Shown: piece after piece, positions 1 to 6,642 of the stretch | How the letters are laid out: each line of letters opens with the position of its first letter | How positions within the stretch are numbered: position 1 is the stretch's first letter | Assembly: GCA_036939355.1 (NCBI GenBank) | Contig: JALLAP010000602.1 | Location: 1 to 11,556, forward strand | DNA length: 11,556 nt | DNA from: Thalassiosira profunda | Taxonomy: Eukaryota; Bacillariophyta; Thalassiosirophyceae; Thalassiosirales; Thalassiosiraceae | Reading direction: 5' to 3' | Made by a program: the position numbers and the translations under genes | Notes under the pieces: model-generated | Databases searched by the model: none | The model's input: the letters and a program-made list of their open reading frames with translations, nothing else | What the model was told of the DNA's origin: nothing

Positions 1-1224
1 CCAGGACTCTCGAGGTAGATGTGAGACGCGCCCATCCCAATGCACTCTCGAAACAATCTCGGGTTGTCGGCCGTGCGTCCAGCTATCACGCACAACGTCC
101 GTTGTTTCAACATGCCCAGTTGCCCGACGTGATACAAACACCGGACCTTCATTTCGTCCAGCATCATAACCAGGTCAACGAACGATTGCGGAGGGTAGGG
201 ACATTTTGTTTTGTTCAGGAAGAAGGGCTCCACGACCGCGCGCACGTTAACCTCGGGCATGTCTAGGAACTGCAACAGGTGAAACCACCCCACGCTCTTG
301 GGGCCGCATCCCACTATTACGACGTCGAGCTTTGATGCCCGTGCCGGCGCACGCGCTCCCCCGGCCGCTTGTTGCATCCGTTCCAGCCGCTTTTCCAGCC
401 GAGTGGCGTCTTTCCATTGCCGAGCCCAACTTCCAATTTGCGCCCCAAGTGCCACAAACAACACCATGGCCGTGGCGACCGTCGCGTAGAACGTCGGCTT
501 GTCCAATTCCTGCCCAAAGAGTATCACCACGCGCGACAGTCGCCGCGGATCGATGCCGCCCCTGCCCGAGGAGCGCCCCGATGTACCCTTTTTGGACTCG
601 AACGCTTTGCCCATATTAAATACTAGATAGTAAAAGAAGACCAACGCCACCAGCCCCAAGAGGAGTGTGCGCCTGGGTGTTGTTGCGGATGCAGGGACGG
701 TGGATGGTCGCGCAGCCGCCCCTCCCGAGAGGGCCAATCTCTTCCATTTTCTTCTGCTTCGAGACAGCTGGATGATCAGTGCCAGAAATAGCACGGTCGA
801 TATCGATACTGACGTGTAGAACCCCAGTTTGTCAAACTTCGGGCAATTGAGACGGCGATTTGCAATTGAAAAGGTGCATATTTGAGGCGAGGTGGTGATT
901 TGCATCATGAGAGATTTGCAAGGTGCAGCAAATGATGTGTCAGAATTGAGCACATGATGTGTGCACGTATCAAAAGATGAGTGCATATACACAACCACAC
1001 ACACTCACCTCGCATCCAAAGACGACCACGACCTTCGACAGCCGTTCGGCCTCCAGCGCCGCGAGCTCGGCCGTCAATCGCTCGACCTTCTTGGATTTTG
1101 GCTCGAAGAGCTTCGCCAGGGCATCGCACAGACAGTAGGCCAGCACCGCCGTTCGAACGAGGAGGCCGGCGCGACGGTGCACCCGAGGCATTGATGGCGG
1201 CCGCGGCCGTCGTCGGTGGGGCAT
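1..1224 (-). CDS. Four-pass membrane protein with a C-terminal Rossmann (Gfo/Idh/MocA-like) domain, two exons, partial
   Basis: Exon 1 runs 1224 to 1009 (72 aa) and exon 2 runs 836 to the window edge (278 codons plus 2 bases), with no stop, so 350 residues are visible and the C terminus is missing. Hydrophobic segments lie near residues 21-40, 78-96, 130-145 and 188-205. Basic or low-complexity loops separate them. From about residue 240 a nucleotide-binding fold begins: a VVIV strand followed by the glycine-rich loop GCGPKSVG (248-255). It continues to an IYLESP segment (345-350), which resembles the 'EKP' position of Gfo/Idh/MocA oxidoreductases. The membrane part is an internal duplication: residues 62-95 align without gaps to 172-205 (18 of 34 identical), and this spans the exon junction. 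Start choice: the ATG at 1224 is the first of its open frame. The gene is transcribed divergently from recN. The oxidoreductase family is an inference from the loop and the later motif; substrate and localisation are unknown. Confidence 0.72.
837..1008 (-). other. Spliceosomal intron (172 nt)
   Basis: On the minus strand exon 1 ends in GAG followed by a consensus donor GTGAGT at 1008-1003. The proposed acceptor is the AG at 838-837, preceded by a pyrimidine-rich stretch. Splicing is in phase 0 and joins ...VVVVFGCE to FDKLGFYTSV.... The joined peptide matches the second copy of the module in the same protein (VVILFGQE then LDKPTFYATV), which independently supports both splice sites. The intron carries two copies of ATGATGTGT (932-940 and 954-962) of unknown meaning. 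Confidence 0.75.
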
Positions 1225-1336
1225 CGCGCGGTCAATAACAGCTCAGCGGGGTGTGCCTGTGCCATCACCCTTACAATACCTACAGACACGGCCTCCGGAC
1301 GAGTCTCCTGTGGGTGTATTCAGAAGGAATTAAAAG

Positions 1337-1344
1337 GCGGGAAA
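1337..1344 (-). promoter_or_regulatory. Candidate E2F/DP binding site
   Basis: The plus strand reads GCGGGAAA, so the minus strand reads TTTCCCGC, an exact match to the E2F consensus TTTSSCGC. In eukaryotes E2F sites often control genes for DNA replication and repair, which would fit the neighbouring recN gene. An 8-bp match can arise by chance; binding is not shown. Confidence 0.35.
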
Positions 1345-1393
1345 GCTAGCGCAATTTACAATACTAATTCCTCACGAATTCCTACCAGAAATT

Positions 1394-1465
1394 GATTTTT
1401 TAGCGATAAATCGCCGAAAATGGTATACTGATTTTTTAGCGATAAATCGCCGAAAATGGTATACT
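1394..1465. repeat. Perfect tandem duplication of a 36-bp unit with a palindromic core
   Basis: Copies at 1394-1429 and 1430-1465 are identical over all 36 bases and directly abut. Each has the core GCGATAAATCGC, a perfect 5-bp inverted repeat around AA, flanked by a T run on the left and GAAAAT on the right. This makes the whole unit an imperfect palindrome. It lies between divergent genes, so it could be a two-copy protein-binding site serving both. Confidence 0.9.
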
Positions 1466-1633
1466 AATTCCTATTTACAATCTCACGATCCTTCCTCCTT
1501 CTTAAGATAGAGCTTGAAAATGACCAACTTTTCCAATTTAGTTACCACTTCTTCCTCTTTTTTGTTACGACGGGCCGTGTCTGCGTGGCAGCGCAGCTGC
1601 TGGATATTTAGAAACCGCCTGTCTGTAGCAGAG

Positions 1634-1705
1634 GTCCGCGCGTCCGTCCGCGCGCGGGTGTCCGTAGACTGTCCGGTTTATGTCCGGTTATTGCAAAACT
1701 GTCCG
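1634..1705 (+). repeat. Cluster of seven GTCCG words upstream of recN
   Basis: GTCCG begins at 1634, 1642, 1646, 1660, 1671, 1682 and 1701. The middle three are exactly 11 bp apart, and TGTCCGGTTA occurs twice at that spacing. The cluster ends about 75 bp before the preferred recN start codon, so it lies in the promoter or the 5' leader. Role unknown. Confidence 0.6.
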
Positions 1706-1778
1706 TTGGCTAGCTCCTACCTACCCCCCAGCCGCCTTTCCCATTTCCCACTCGGTGCACCCTGCTGTGCTGACGACG

Positions 1779-4142
1779 ATGCGCCCGCCCCGCGCCCTCC
1801 TCGCCCTGCTCCCGGCGGCGGCGCTCTCCCCGCGGCACCTCCGCGAGGCGTCCGCCTTTTCCTGCGTCGCTTCCCGCGCCGACGGCCGTCGAGTATCGAA
1901 ACTGCAGCTGGGGGCGGCCACAGCAGACGTCGATGGGGCTGCGTCGTTGCAACCTGACGGGGAGGCCATCCCCTCGGGCAAAGCGAGCCACATTGTCTCC
2001 ATCACCTCGTCCAACATTGCCGGGATGACCAACGACGGCGATGGCGCGGACATCCAAATAGATTTTGGACCGAGCGCCTGTTTGGTGGGCGTGACGGGGG
2101 AAAGCGGCTCGGGCAAATCTCTGCTGGTGTCGAAGGCCATCGATCTGGTCACCGGCGGGAAGGCCGCAGCGTCGTTGGTCCCTCCCATATCAGGGGAGGA
2201 TTTTGAGAAGGACGGATCTTCATCGGTGGAGCTGGTGGCCAATTTGCATGAACCCCACCTGTCAGCAGTCTCGGCAACTTTGCAAAGATTTGGCATCGAT
2301 CCATCACTGCTCCACGACGAGCAATCCAACGCGGGCCAGCTGCACCTCCAGCGAACGCTCAGCGCCACAGAGTCGGGGAGGTTGAAGTCGGTCTGCCGCA
2401 TCAACGGCAAGCACATCTCCCTCAAGACGCTGCGGCAGATTGCCGCCCCGCTGTTCACGCGGGTGGATGTTGCGGTGGCCTCGGCGGCGCTGGGGCGTGC
2501 ACCGGCGAGGTTGTCGATGTTGGACCGGGGCGTGGCAGAGGATGTCAAGAGAAGATGTGTGGAAACGAGAGATGTGTACAGAGAGGCAAAGAAGCGAAGG
2601 GAGAGGATACAGCGCGAGTTGGAGTCTCGCGTGTTGCCGTCGTCGTTGCAGCCCAACGGAGACGGCGCAGGGTTGGACGAGGAACAACTGAAGTTGCTGG
2701 GGCATTGGGTGGACGAGCTCGACGCCTTTGAGACGAGGATGGCCATGTTTCAAGAGTCGGCGTTGGGTCAGTACAGCGAATTGGCATCGAGTGAGTCCGA
2801 TGCAAATCAAGGGTCGGGGAACGGCGGCATCGTTGCGGCTGTGCAGAAACTGCGAAGGTCGAAATGGGGAGACATGCAAGAGTCAGACGACGACTGCCTA
2901 TTTACAGCCCTGTTGGATTTCCGGGAGGAGATCAAGGTGGTAGAAACGCAGCTCATTTCTGCCACTGCAGCGTACGAATCGCTGGCCTCCTTGACGGCGC
3001 CCAACTCTGCGCAAGTGGCGTTGGAAAACACCAGAAAGCTACTGTACGGAATCTCCGGCGACGACAGTGGTCCTCTATTTGAGACCATCGAAAAGACGCA
3101 CGAGCTGCTGAACGACGTTGAGGCATCGCTGAACGACTGCGCTCGATCCATCGATGGCAATTCGGATAGCTTGGTGTCGACTCTCGAGAAAATAGCGTTT
3201 GACGGATGCTCGATGGAAGAGGTGGATGGCATCATTGCCGACTGGAATTCGATGGCAAGAAAGCATGGTATTTCGCCGTACTCTCTCCCTAGCTGTCACA
3301 GGGCGTTGCGGGATGAGCTGGATGGGAATGTTGAAGCTCTCAAATTGCTGCCAGAAGCCGAGGAAGATGAACGCGTGGCGCTCGAGGACTATTCTCGTGC
3401 ATGTGAGGAATTATCGGAGGCTCGACGAAAGGTTGCTACGGAGCTCTCTGAATCTGTGACAGGTATCATGCCTTCGCTGGGACTGGAAGGATCAACGTTG
3501 CAAGTGCAAATGGGGTTGAGACCGGGTGGGTTTGAGCAGCCGTATTATGGCTCCGAGAGCGTCGGCGTAGACACTGCCGATTTCCTGCTACTTCACCAGA
3601 AGGTGAATGGAGACGCAGAGAAAGATCAAACTACCAAAGGTGGCAACATTGAGCAGGTGGGAAGCAGTGGCGAGAAATCCAGAGTCCTGCTGGCAATTGA
3701 AACCGCGCTACCAGGATCAATCGGATCGACATGCAACTCGTTGAGCAACAGCGGAGAAATGCAAATGGACACTGGCACGCCACCAATCTCCATTGTATAC
3801 GACGAAATAGACGCCCACGTCGGTGGAAGGGCGGCAGTCACAATGGCAAAGCTTCTGGCAGACCAATCCCGCAGAAGGATGGCAGACGAAAACGCGCAAA
3901 TCATCGCCATTACCCACTCTGCCTCGCTGGCAGCAATTGCAGATCGACACATTGTCGTTGAGCGAGGCGCAAGAAACGGATCGTCGGCGCTGCCCATTCG
4001 GACGTATGCGGTGGATGGCTCCAGCCGACGAAGAGAAATTGCCCGAATGGCATCCGGCGATTTGGCTACTGGGGAAGCGGAAAACTTTGCCGAAGCCCTG
4101 ATACGAGATGCCTTGCTCCAAAAGGAGACGTCGCCACCCTGA
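1779..4142 (+). CDS. recN: RecN-type DNA repair ATPase, probably plastid-targeted
   Basis: A 787-aa SMC-like ATPase of the RecN family, which acts in double-strand break repair and recombination; bacterial RecN is about 550 aa. Numbered from the ATG at 1779: signal peptide with A-S-A-F at 24-27, the diatom plastid cleavage motif, then a serine/arginine-rich transit-like stretch; Walker A GESGSGKS at 107-114; RINGKHISL at 207-215, the typical RecN N-lobe motif; helical arms with likely coiled coil near 257-285 and 523-560; ARKHGISP near 493-500, conserved in RecN; signature SSGEKSR at 629-635; Walker B SIVYDEID at 671-678; TH switch at 712-713; C-terminal REIARM-like RecN tail. The frame is open upstream to an ATG at 1680, but that version buries the signal peptide, so 1779 is preferred. 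No intron is needed. Extra length comes from the presequence and insertions in the arms and before Walker B. Family assignment is secure; plastid location is inferred. Confidence 0.93.
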   Translation: MRPPRALLALLPAAALSPRHLREASAFSCVASRADGRRVSKLQLGAATADVDGAASLQPDGEAIPSGKASHIVSITSSNIAGMTNDGDGADIQIDFGPSACLVGVTGESGSGKSLLVSKAIDLVTGGKAAASLVPPISGEDFEKDGSSSVELVANLHEPHLSAVSATLQRFGIDPSLLHDEQSNAGQLHLQRTLSATESGRLKSVCRINGKHISLKTLRQIAAPLFTRVDVAVASAALGRAPARLSMLDRGVAEDVKRRCVETRDVYREAKKRRERIQRELESRVLPSSLQPNGDGAGLDEEQLKLLGHWVDELDAFETRMAMFQESALGQYSELASSESDANQGSGNGGIVAAVQKLRRSKWGDMQESDDDCLFTALLDFREEIKVVETQLISATAAYESLASLTAPNSAQVALENTRKLLYGISGDDSGPLFETIEKTHELLNDVEASLNDCARSIDGNSDSLVSTLEKIAFDGCSMEEVDGIIADWNSMARKHGISPYSLPSCHRALRDELDGNVEALKLLPEAEEDERVALEDYSRACEELSEARRKVATELSESVTGIMPSLGLEGSTLQVQMGLRPGGFEQPYYGSESVGVDTADFLLLHQKVNGDAEKDQTTKGGNIEQVGSSGEKSRVLLAIETALPGSIGSTCNSLSNSGEMQMDTGTPPISIVYDEIDAHVGGRAAVTMAKLLADQSRRRMADENAQIIAITHSASLAAIADRHIVVERGARNGSSALPIRTYAVDGSSRRREIARMASGDLATGEAENFAEALIRDALLQKETSPP

Positions 4143-4287
4143 TTGTGAAAGGCGCGCAAGAGCATCCTACTTCGGCCTGACGATTGTGTGTGTGTTGAAG
4201 TAAATCTTTAAGGTGCCGAACGAAGGTCTATTCTTACTAGATCATTGAGTAACGACGGCCTTCTCCAGACTCCTCCAGCACTGAAAG
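4143..4287. other. Convergent 3' intergenic region
   Basis: These 145 bp separate the 3' ends of recN and the unknown minus-strand gene. They must hold both 3' untranslated ends and polyadenylation sites. A short TG run (around 4185-4194) is the only visible feature; I see no stable hairpin or canonical AATAAA. Confidence 0.5.
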
Positions 4288-6363
4288 CTAGTCTTCCCCA
4301 GCCTCCTCCTCCTCCTCCCGTTCCACGGCGTTGTAGTAGGCGAAAAAATCGGTGAATCTTTCAGCAGTCTTCCTCCGGAGGGGATTATCTTGGGACAAAT
4401 CAGCAAACACAGTGGCCGAACGAAATGCAGCAATTGCCGCCGTCGCTCCCTTGCGAATCTCCGCAATGGTGGCATTCAGTTTCGCCACGTCGCTCTTGGC
4501 GCTCATATCAAACGATCCGAGTACCAGCTCCTCGTTGAGGAAAAGGTCTTTGAACCTCGGGTAGCGCAAGGTCGACCAAGAGAAGCAAGCGAGTGCCAAA
4601 GAAAAGTCTCCATATGCCTCGCTGCTCAACAGATTGCACTGCCGAAGAGAGGTTTCGACGTCAGGGCACCACAGTTGAAGGATGGGTATCCTAGGAAGAC
4701 AAGTCATTCTCCACTTGGATTTCTCCTCGCAGAAGTAGGGTTTGACGTTCGCCGCCACATAGTCGCTGAGCTGTTGTGGGCTTAGCTTCTCAAAGTCGAT
4801 TGTCGCGGGCACCGACTCTGCTTGCAAGACGTTATCATTGAAAGCTTCATTGGTGCCCAACTCCTCGACAAGGATTGTCGAGATTTCCAGGGCGAGCTTT
4901 TTAGTGCCAGGGTTAGAGCCACGCGCCGCCTTCACCAGTCCTTGGTACATGCCAAGAAGGCGGAGTTGCTCCAGTGGCTTGTCGCACATCAGCATGCAAA
5001 ATTGCCGTATCTTGTCGAGTGTCTCTTCGTCATAAACCGTCTTCTTCTCCTCCAGTGCCGAGATGAAGTCGAGAACGGTGATGGACCACGCGACACGCAG
5101 GAAGACCTGCACGGCGTCTTTTCTCGCCAAAAGAGCTTTGGCTTGCTTGCTCAACAGCGCATACTCCGCCCATGTCTTCTTCTTTTTGCCAGGAACGCCG
5201 GCAAACTTCTTGGTCGCCCGGGTTGCAGTTCGGACAACGTCATCTTCCGCGATATTTTGTGATGCAGCCTTGGCATCCAATGCCCAGAGCGTCTGAGAAA
5301 TTGACTGGCTCGAAATCGACTGGCCCGCGTCTACTTGGGGATCCCCATTAAGATACCTCACTTCAAGTCGAGCCGTTGCAATTTTCTTGGCTTTGAAGAG
5401 CAACATCATTGGGAACTCAAGAATGAGCGCCAGCAACCGTGCAAATCTCTGATACTCTGCCAACGAGGGGTCCTCCGAACAAACGTTGCGGATCACCCAG
5501 GCAATCACAGTCCAAACGTCACATCGCCCGAGAAAGTAACGGAGAGGCTGGCCTTCTTCGCCGGTGTAGTTCGACAGAGAATTGAGGTCTCTGATGAAGG
5601 TCGCGTTGATCTCTTCTGCAGATTTGAGCACCGCTACTGTTGCCGCTGTTGTGTTACTCCCTTGGCGATTGGCGCTTGCAGCTTCCTCATCCCGGCCCAA
5701 CTCAGGAGCTCCAAGGCCCACCGCCGTATTATTCACTTGGATGTTGTTGAGAGGAGGGGGACCAGCGGTATCGACTCCCTCAGAAGCGAACGACCCGTCA
5801 GCAGCAGTTGTATCGTCCGAGTCTTGCCCTCCAAAAGAAGCAGATCGTTGGGACGCCAATGAGGGCTGTGTCCTCCAAGCCTCAAATCGTTGGCACCCTT
5901 GTTGTACAATCGTTCCCCTCTGCTCCTCCCAAGATGCGTCCCTACTTTCCCAAGCACTTTTTTCGTCGACAGCCGACAATATCAGCCACGAACAGTCGTC
6001 AGAGTCAGCCCCAATTGATCTCAGCTTGGCAAAACACTCAACAGCAAAGGATGGGATTGACCCCCTGCATTGATCCATAAAAGACTGCTCGAGCTCCTGA
6101 ATTAGAAGCTCAGATTCCACTCTATTTATACCCAGCTCGCGACGAGCGTCATCGACGTCGTCGATCGTTGGCCTAGCAGCATGCTGAAACCCCAGGTCGC
6201 CGTCGACGAGAGCTTCGTCGGCACGCAGTGGCACTGCGGCATCGATGGCGAGTGGGTGTAAGCCATCCCCGTCCTCGGACGCCCTCGCCGGCGTTCCCTC
6301 AGGCGTTGGCGCAGCAGTGGCTGTGATGCCCGCCGTGGCGTCAATGCCGTCCACGGAATTCAT
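4288..6363 (-). CDS. Unrecognised 691-aa soluble helical protein
   Basis: A long intronless frame of 691 aa when started at the ATG at 6363. The frame stays open up to an ATG at 6555 (755 aa). However, the extra 64 residues are Cys/Arg-rich, overlap the shared promoter and contain an inverted repeat, so the shorter form is preferred. I do not recognise the family. Visible layout: an acidic, Ala/Thr/Pro-rich N terminus; a helical segment (about 75-140) rich in Glu and Leu; a Ser/Gly/Asp/Asn-rich linker (about 165-245); then a largely helical C-terminal half. That half includes a basic patch (GKKKKTW) that could be a nuclear localisation signal, and the protein ends in an acidic tail with five consecutive glutamates. 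There is no signal peptide or clear membrane span, although one hydrophobic stretch (LLALILEFPMMLLF) may be a buried helix. It is convergent with recN and divergent from the coiled-coil gene. Length and unbroken frame support a real gene; function is unknown. Confidence 0.75.
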   Translation of the reverse strand: MNSVDGIDATAGITATAAPTPEGTPARASEDGDGLHPLAIDAAVPLRADEALVDGDLGFQHAARPTIDDVDDARRELGINRVESELLIQELEQSFMDQCRGSIPSFAVECFAKLRSIGADSDDCSWLILSAVDEKSAWESRDASWEEQRGTIVQQGCQRFEAWRTQPSLASQRSASFGGQDSDDTTAADGSFASEGVDTAGPPPLNNIQVNNTAVGLGAPELGRDEEAASANRQGSNTTAATVAVLKSAEEINATFIRDLNSLSNYTGEEGQPLRYFLGRCDVWTVIAWVIRNVCSEDPSLAEYQRFARLLALILEFPMMLLFKAKKIATARLEVRYLNGDPQVDAGQSISSQSISQTLWALDAKAASQNIAEDDVVRTATRATKKFAGVPGKKKKTWAEYALLSKQAKALLARKDAVQVFLRVAWSITVLDFISALEEKKTVYDEETLDKIRQFCMLMCDKPLEQLRLLGMYQGLVKAARGSNPGTKKLALEISTILVEELGTNEAFNDNVLQAESVPATIDFEKLSPQQLSDYVAANVKPYFCEEKSKWRMTCLPRIPILQLWCPDVETSLRQCNLLSSEAYGDFSLALACFSWSTLRYPRFKDLFLNEELVLGSFDMSAKSDVAKLNATIAEIRKGATAAIAAFRSATVFADLSQDNPLRRKTAERFTDFFAYYNAVEREEEEEAGED

Positions 6364-6471
6364 CCTCGTTGCCCATCGTAGCCATGGGTGAGAGCGTCGC
6401 CACGGAGTGGTCGCGCAGTGCGCGCTGAACGCTACAAAGCAAGCGCTACAAACCTCTGCTCCAAAGCATCG

Positions 6472-6508
6472 AAATCTCTTGAAAACGGAAGTTTCCGTTT
6501 GGAGATTT
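6472..6508. repeat. Inverted repeat (37 bp, two-step palindrome)
   Basis: The inner arms AAACGGAA (6483-6490) and TTCCGTTT (6493-6500) pair perfectly around a 2-bp centre. The outer arms AAATCTC (6472-6478) and GAGATTT (6502-6508) also pair perfectly. They are separated from the inner arms by 4 nt on one side and 1 nt on the other. That is 15 base pairs in all. Its position between divergent start codons suggests a dimeric transcription factor site or a structured leader. Confidence 0.8.
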
Positions 6509-6572
6509 TTTGGGCCTGTCGTTGACAACACGTACACGCACCGCCGCGACAACAAGCGTCCGAGCGTTGACA

Positions 6573-6636
6573 GTGAGTCGACGTTCCCTCGCCCACTCTG
6601 CTCACGCCACCCACCCCCTTTCCCTTTGTTTTCCAG
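6573..6636 (+). other. Probable 5' leader intron (64 nt)
   Basis: A consensus donor GTGAGT sits at 6573-6578. A C/T-rich tract leading to TTTTCCAG ends at 6636, six bases before the ATG at 6643. Upstream of the donor, the frame that would continue into the downstream protein has a stop (TGA at 6480-6482) and no ATG after it. The intron would therefore lie in the untranslated leader. Confidence 0.6.
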
Positions 6637-6642
6637 AGAAAA

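Larger units (their letters stand above)
1225..1778. promoter_or_regulatory. Divergent intergenic region between the membrane protein gene and recN
   Basis: This stretch of about 550 bp separates two genes transcribed away from each other, so it should hold both promoters and both 5' leaders. It contains an E2F-like word (1337-1344), two tandem 36-bp palindrome-centred units (1394-1465) and a GTCCG cluster (1634-1705). The 12-mer ATACTAATTCCT occurs just before the tandem units (1361-1372) and again at the end of the second one (1461-1472). TTTACAAT is also repeated (1355-1362 and 1474-1481). The part around the repeats is AT-rich compared with the flanking coding DNA. I see no convincing TATA box and no coding exon here. 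Confidence 0.6.
6364..6642. promoter_or_regulatory. Divergent promoter region between the unknown gene and the coiled-coil gene
   Basis: About 280 bp lie between two start codons that point away from each other, so both promoters and leaders must fit here. It contains a long imperfect inverted repeat (6472-6508) and a probable leader intron for the plus-strand gene (6573-6636). No TATA box is obvious. Confidence 0.55.

Noticed and set aside
1394..1465. E2F sites within the tandem palindrome
   Set aside because: The minus strand reads TTTTCGGCGAT, which resembles but does not match TTTSSCGC.
1394..1465. Start of a CRISPR-like array
   Set aside because: The two units abut directly with no spacer, and the context is eukaryotic.
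1680..1778. Earlier ATG for recN
   Set aside because: It would add 33 residues ahead of a good signal peptide plus A-S-A-F motif and would place the GTCCG cluster in coding DNA.
1721..2746. 341-codon open frame on the minus strand
   Set aside because: It is antisense to recN, whose motifs are unmistakable; the antisense peptide is Ser/Arg/Pro-rich and unstructured.
4143..4287. tRNA or other structured RNA between convergent genes
   Set aside because: No cloverleaf arms or TTC-loop motif could be formed by eye.
6364..6555. N-terminal extension of the unknown protein to the ATG at 6555
   Set aside because: The added peptide overlaps the inverted repeat and the divergent promoter and looks like a chance open frame.
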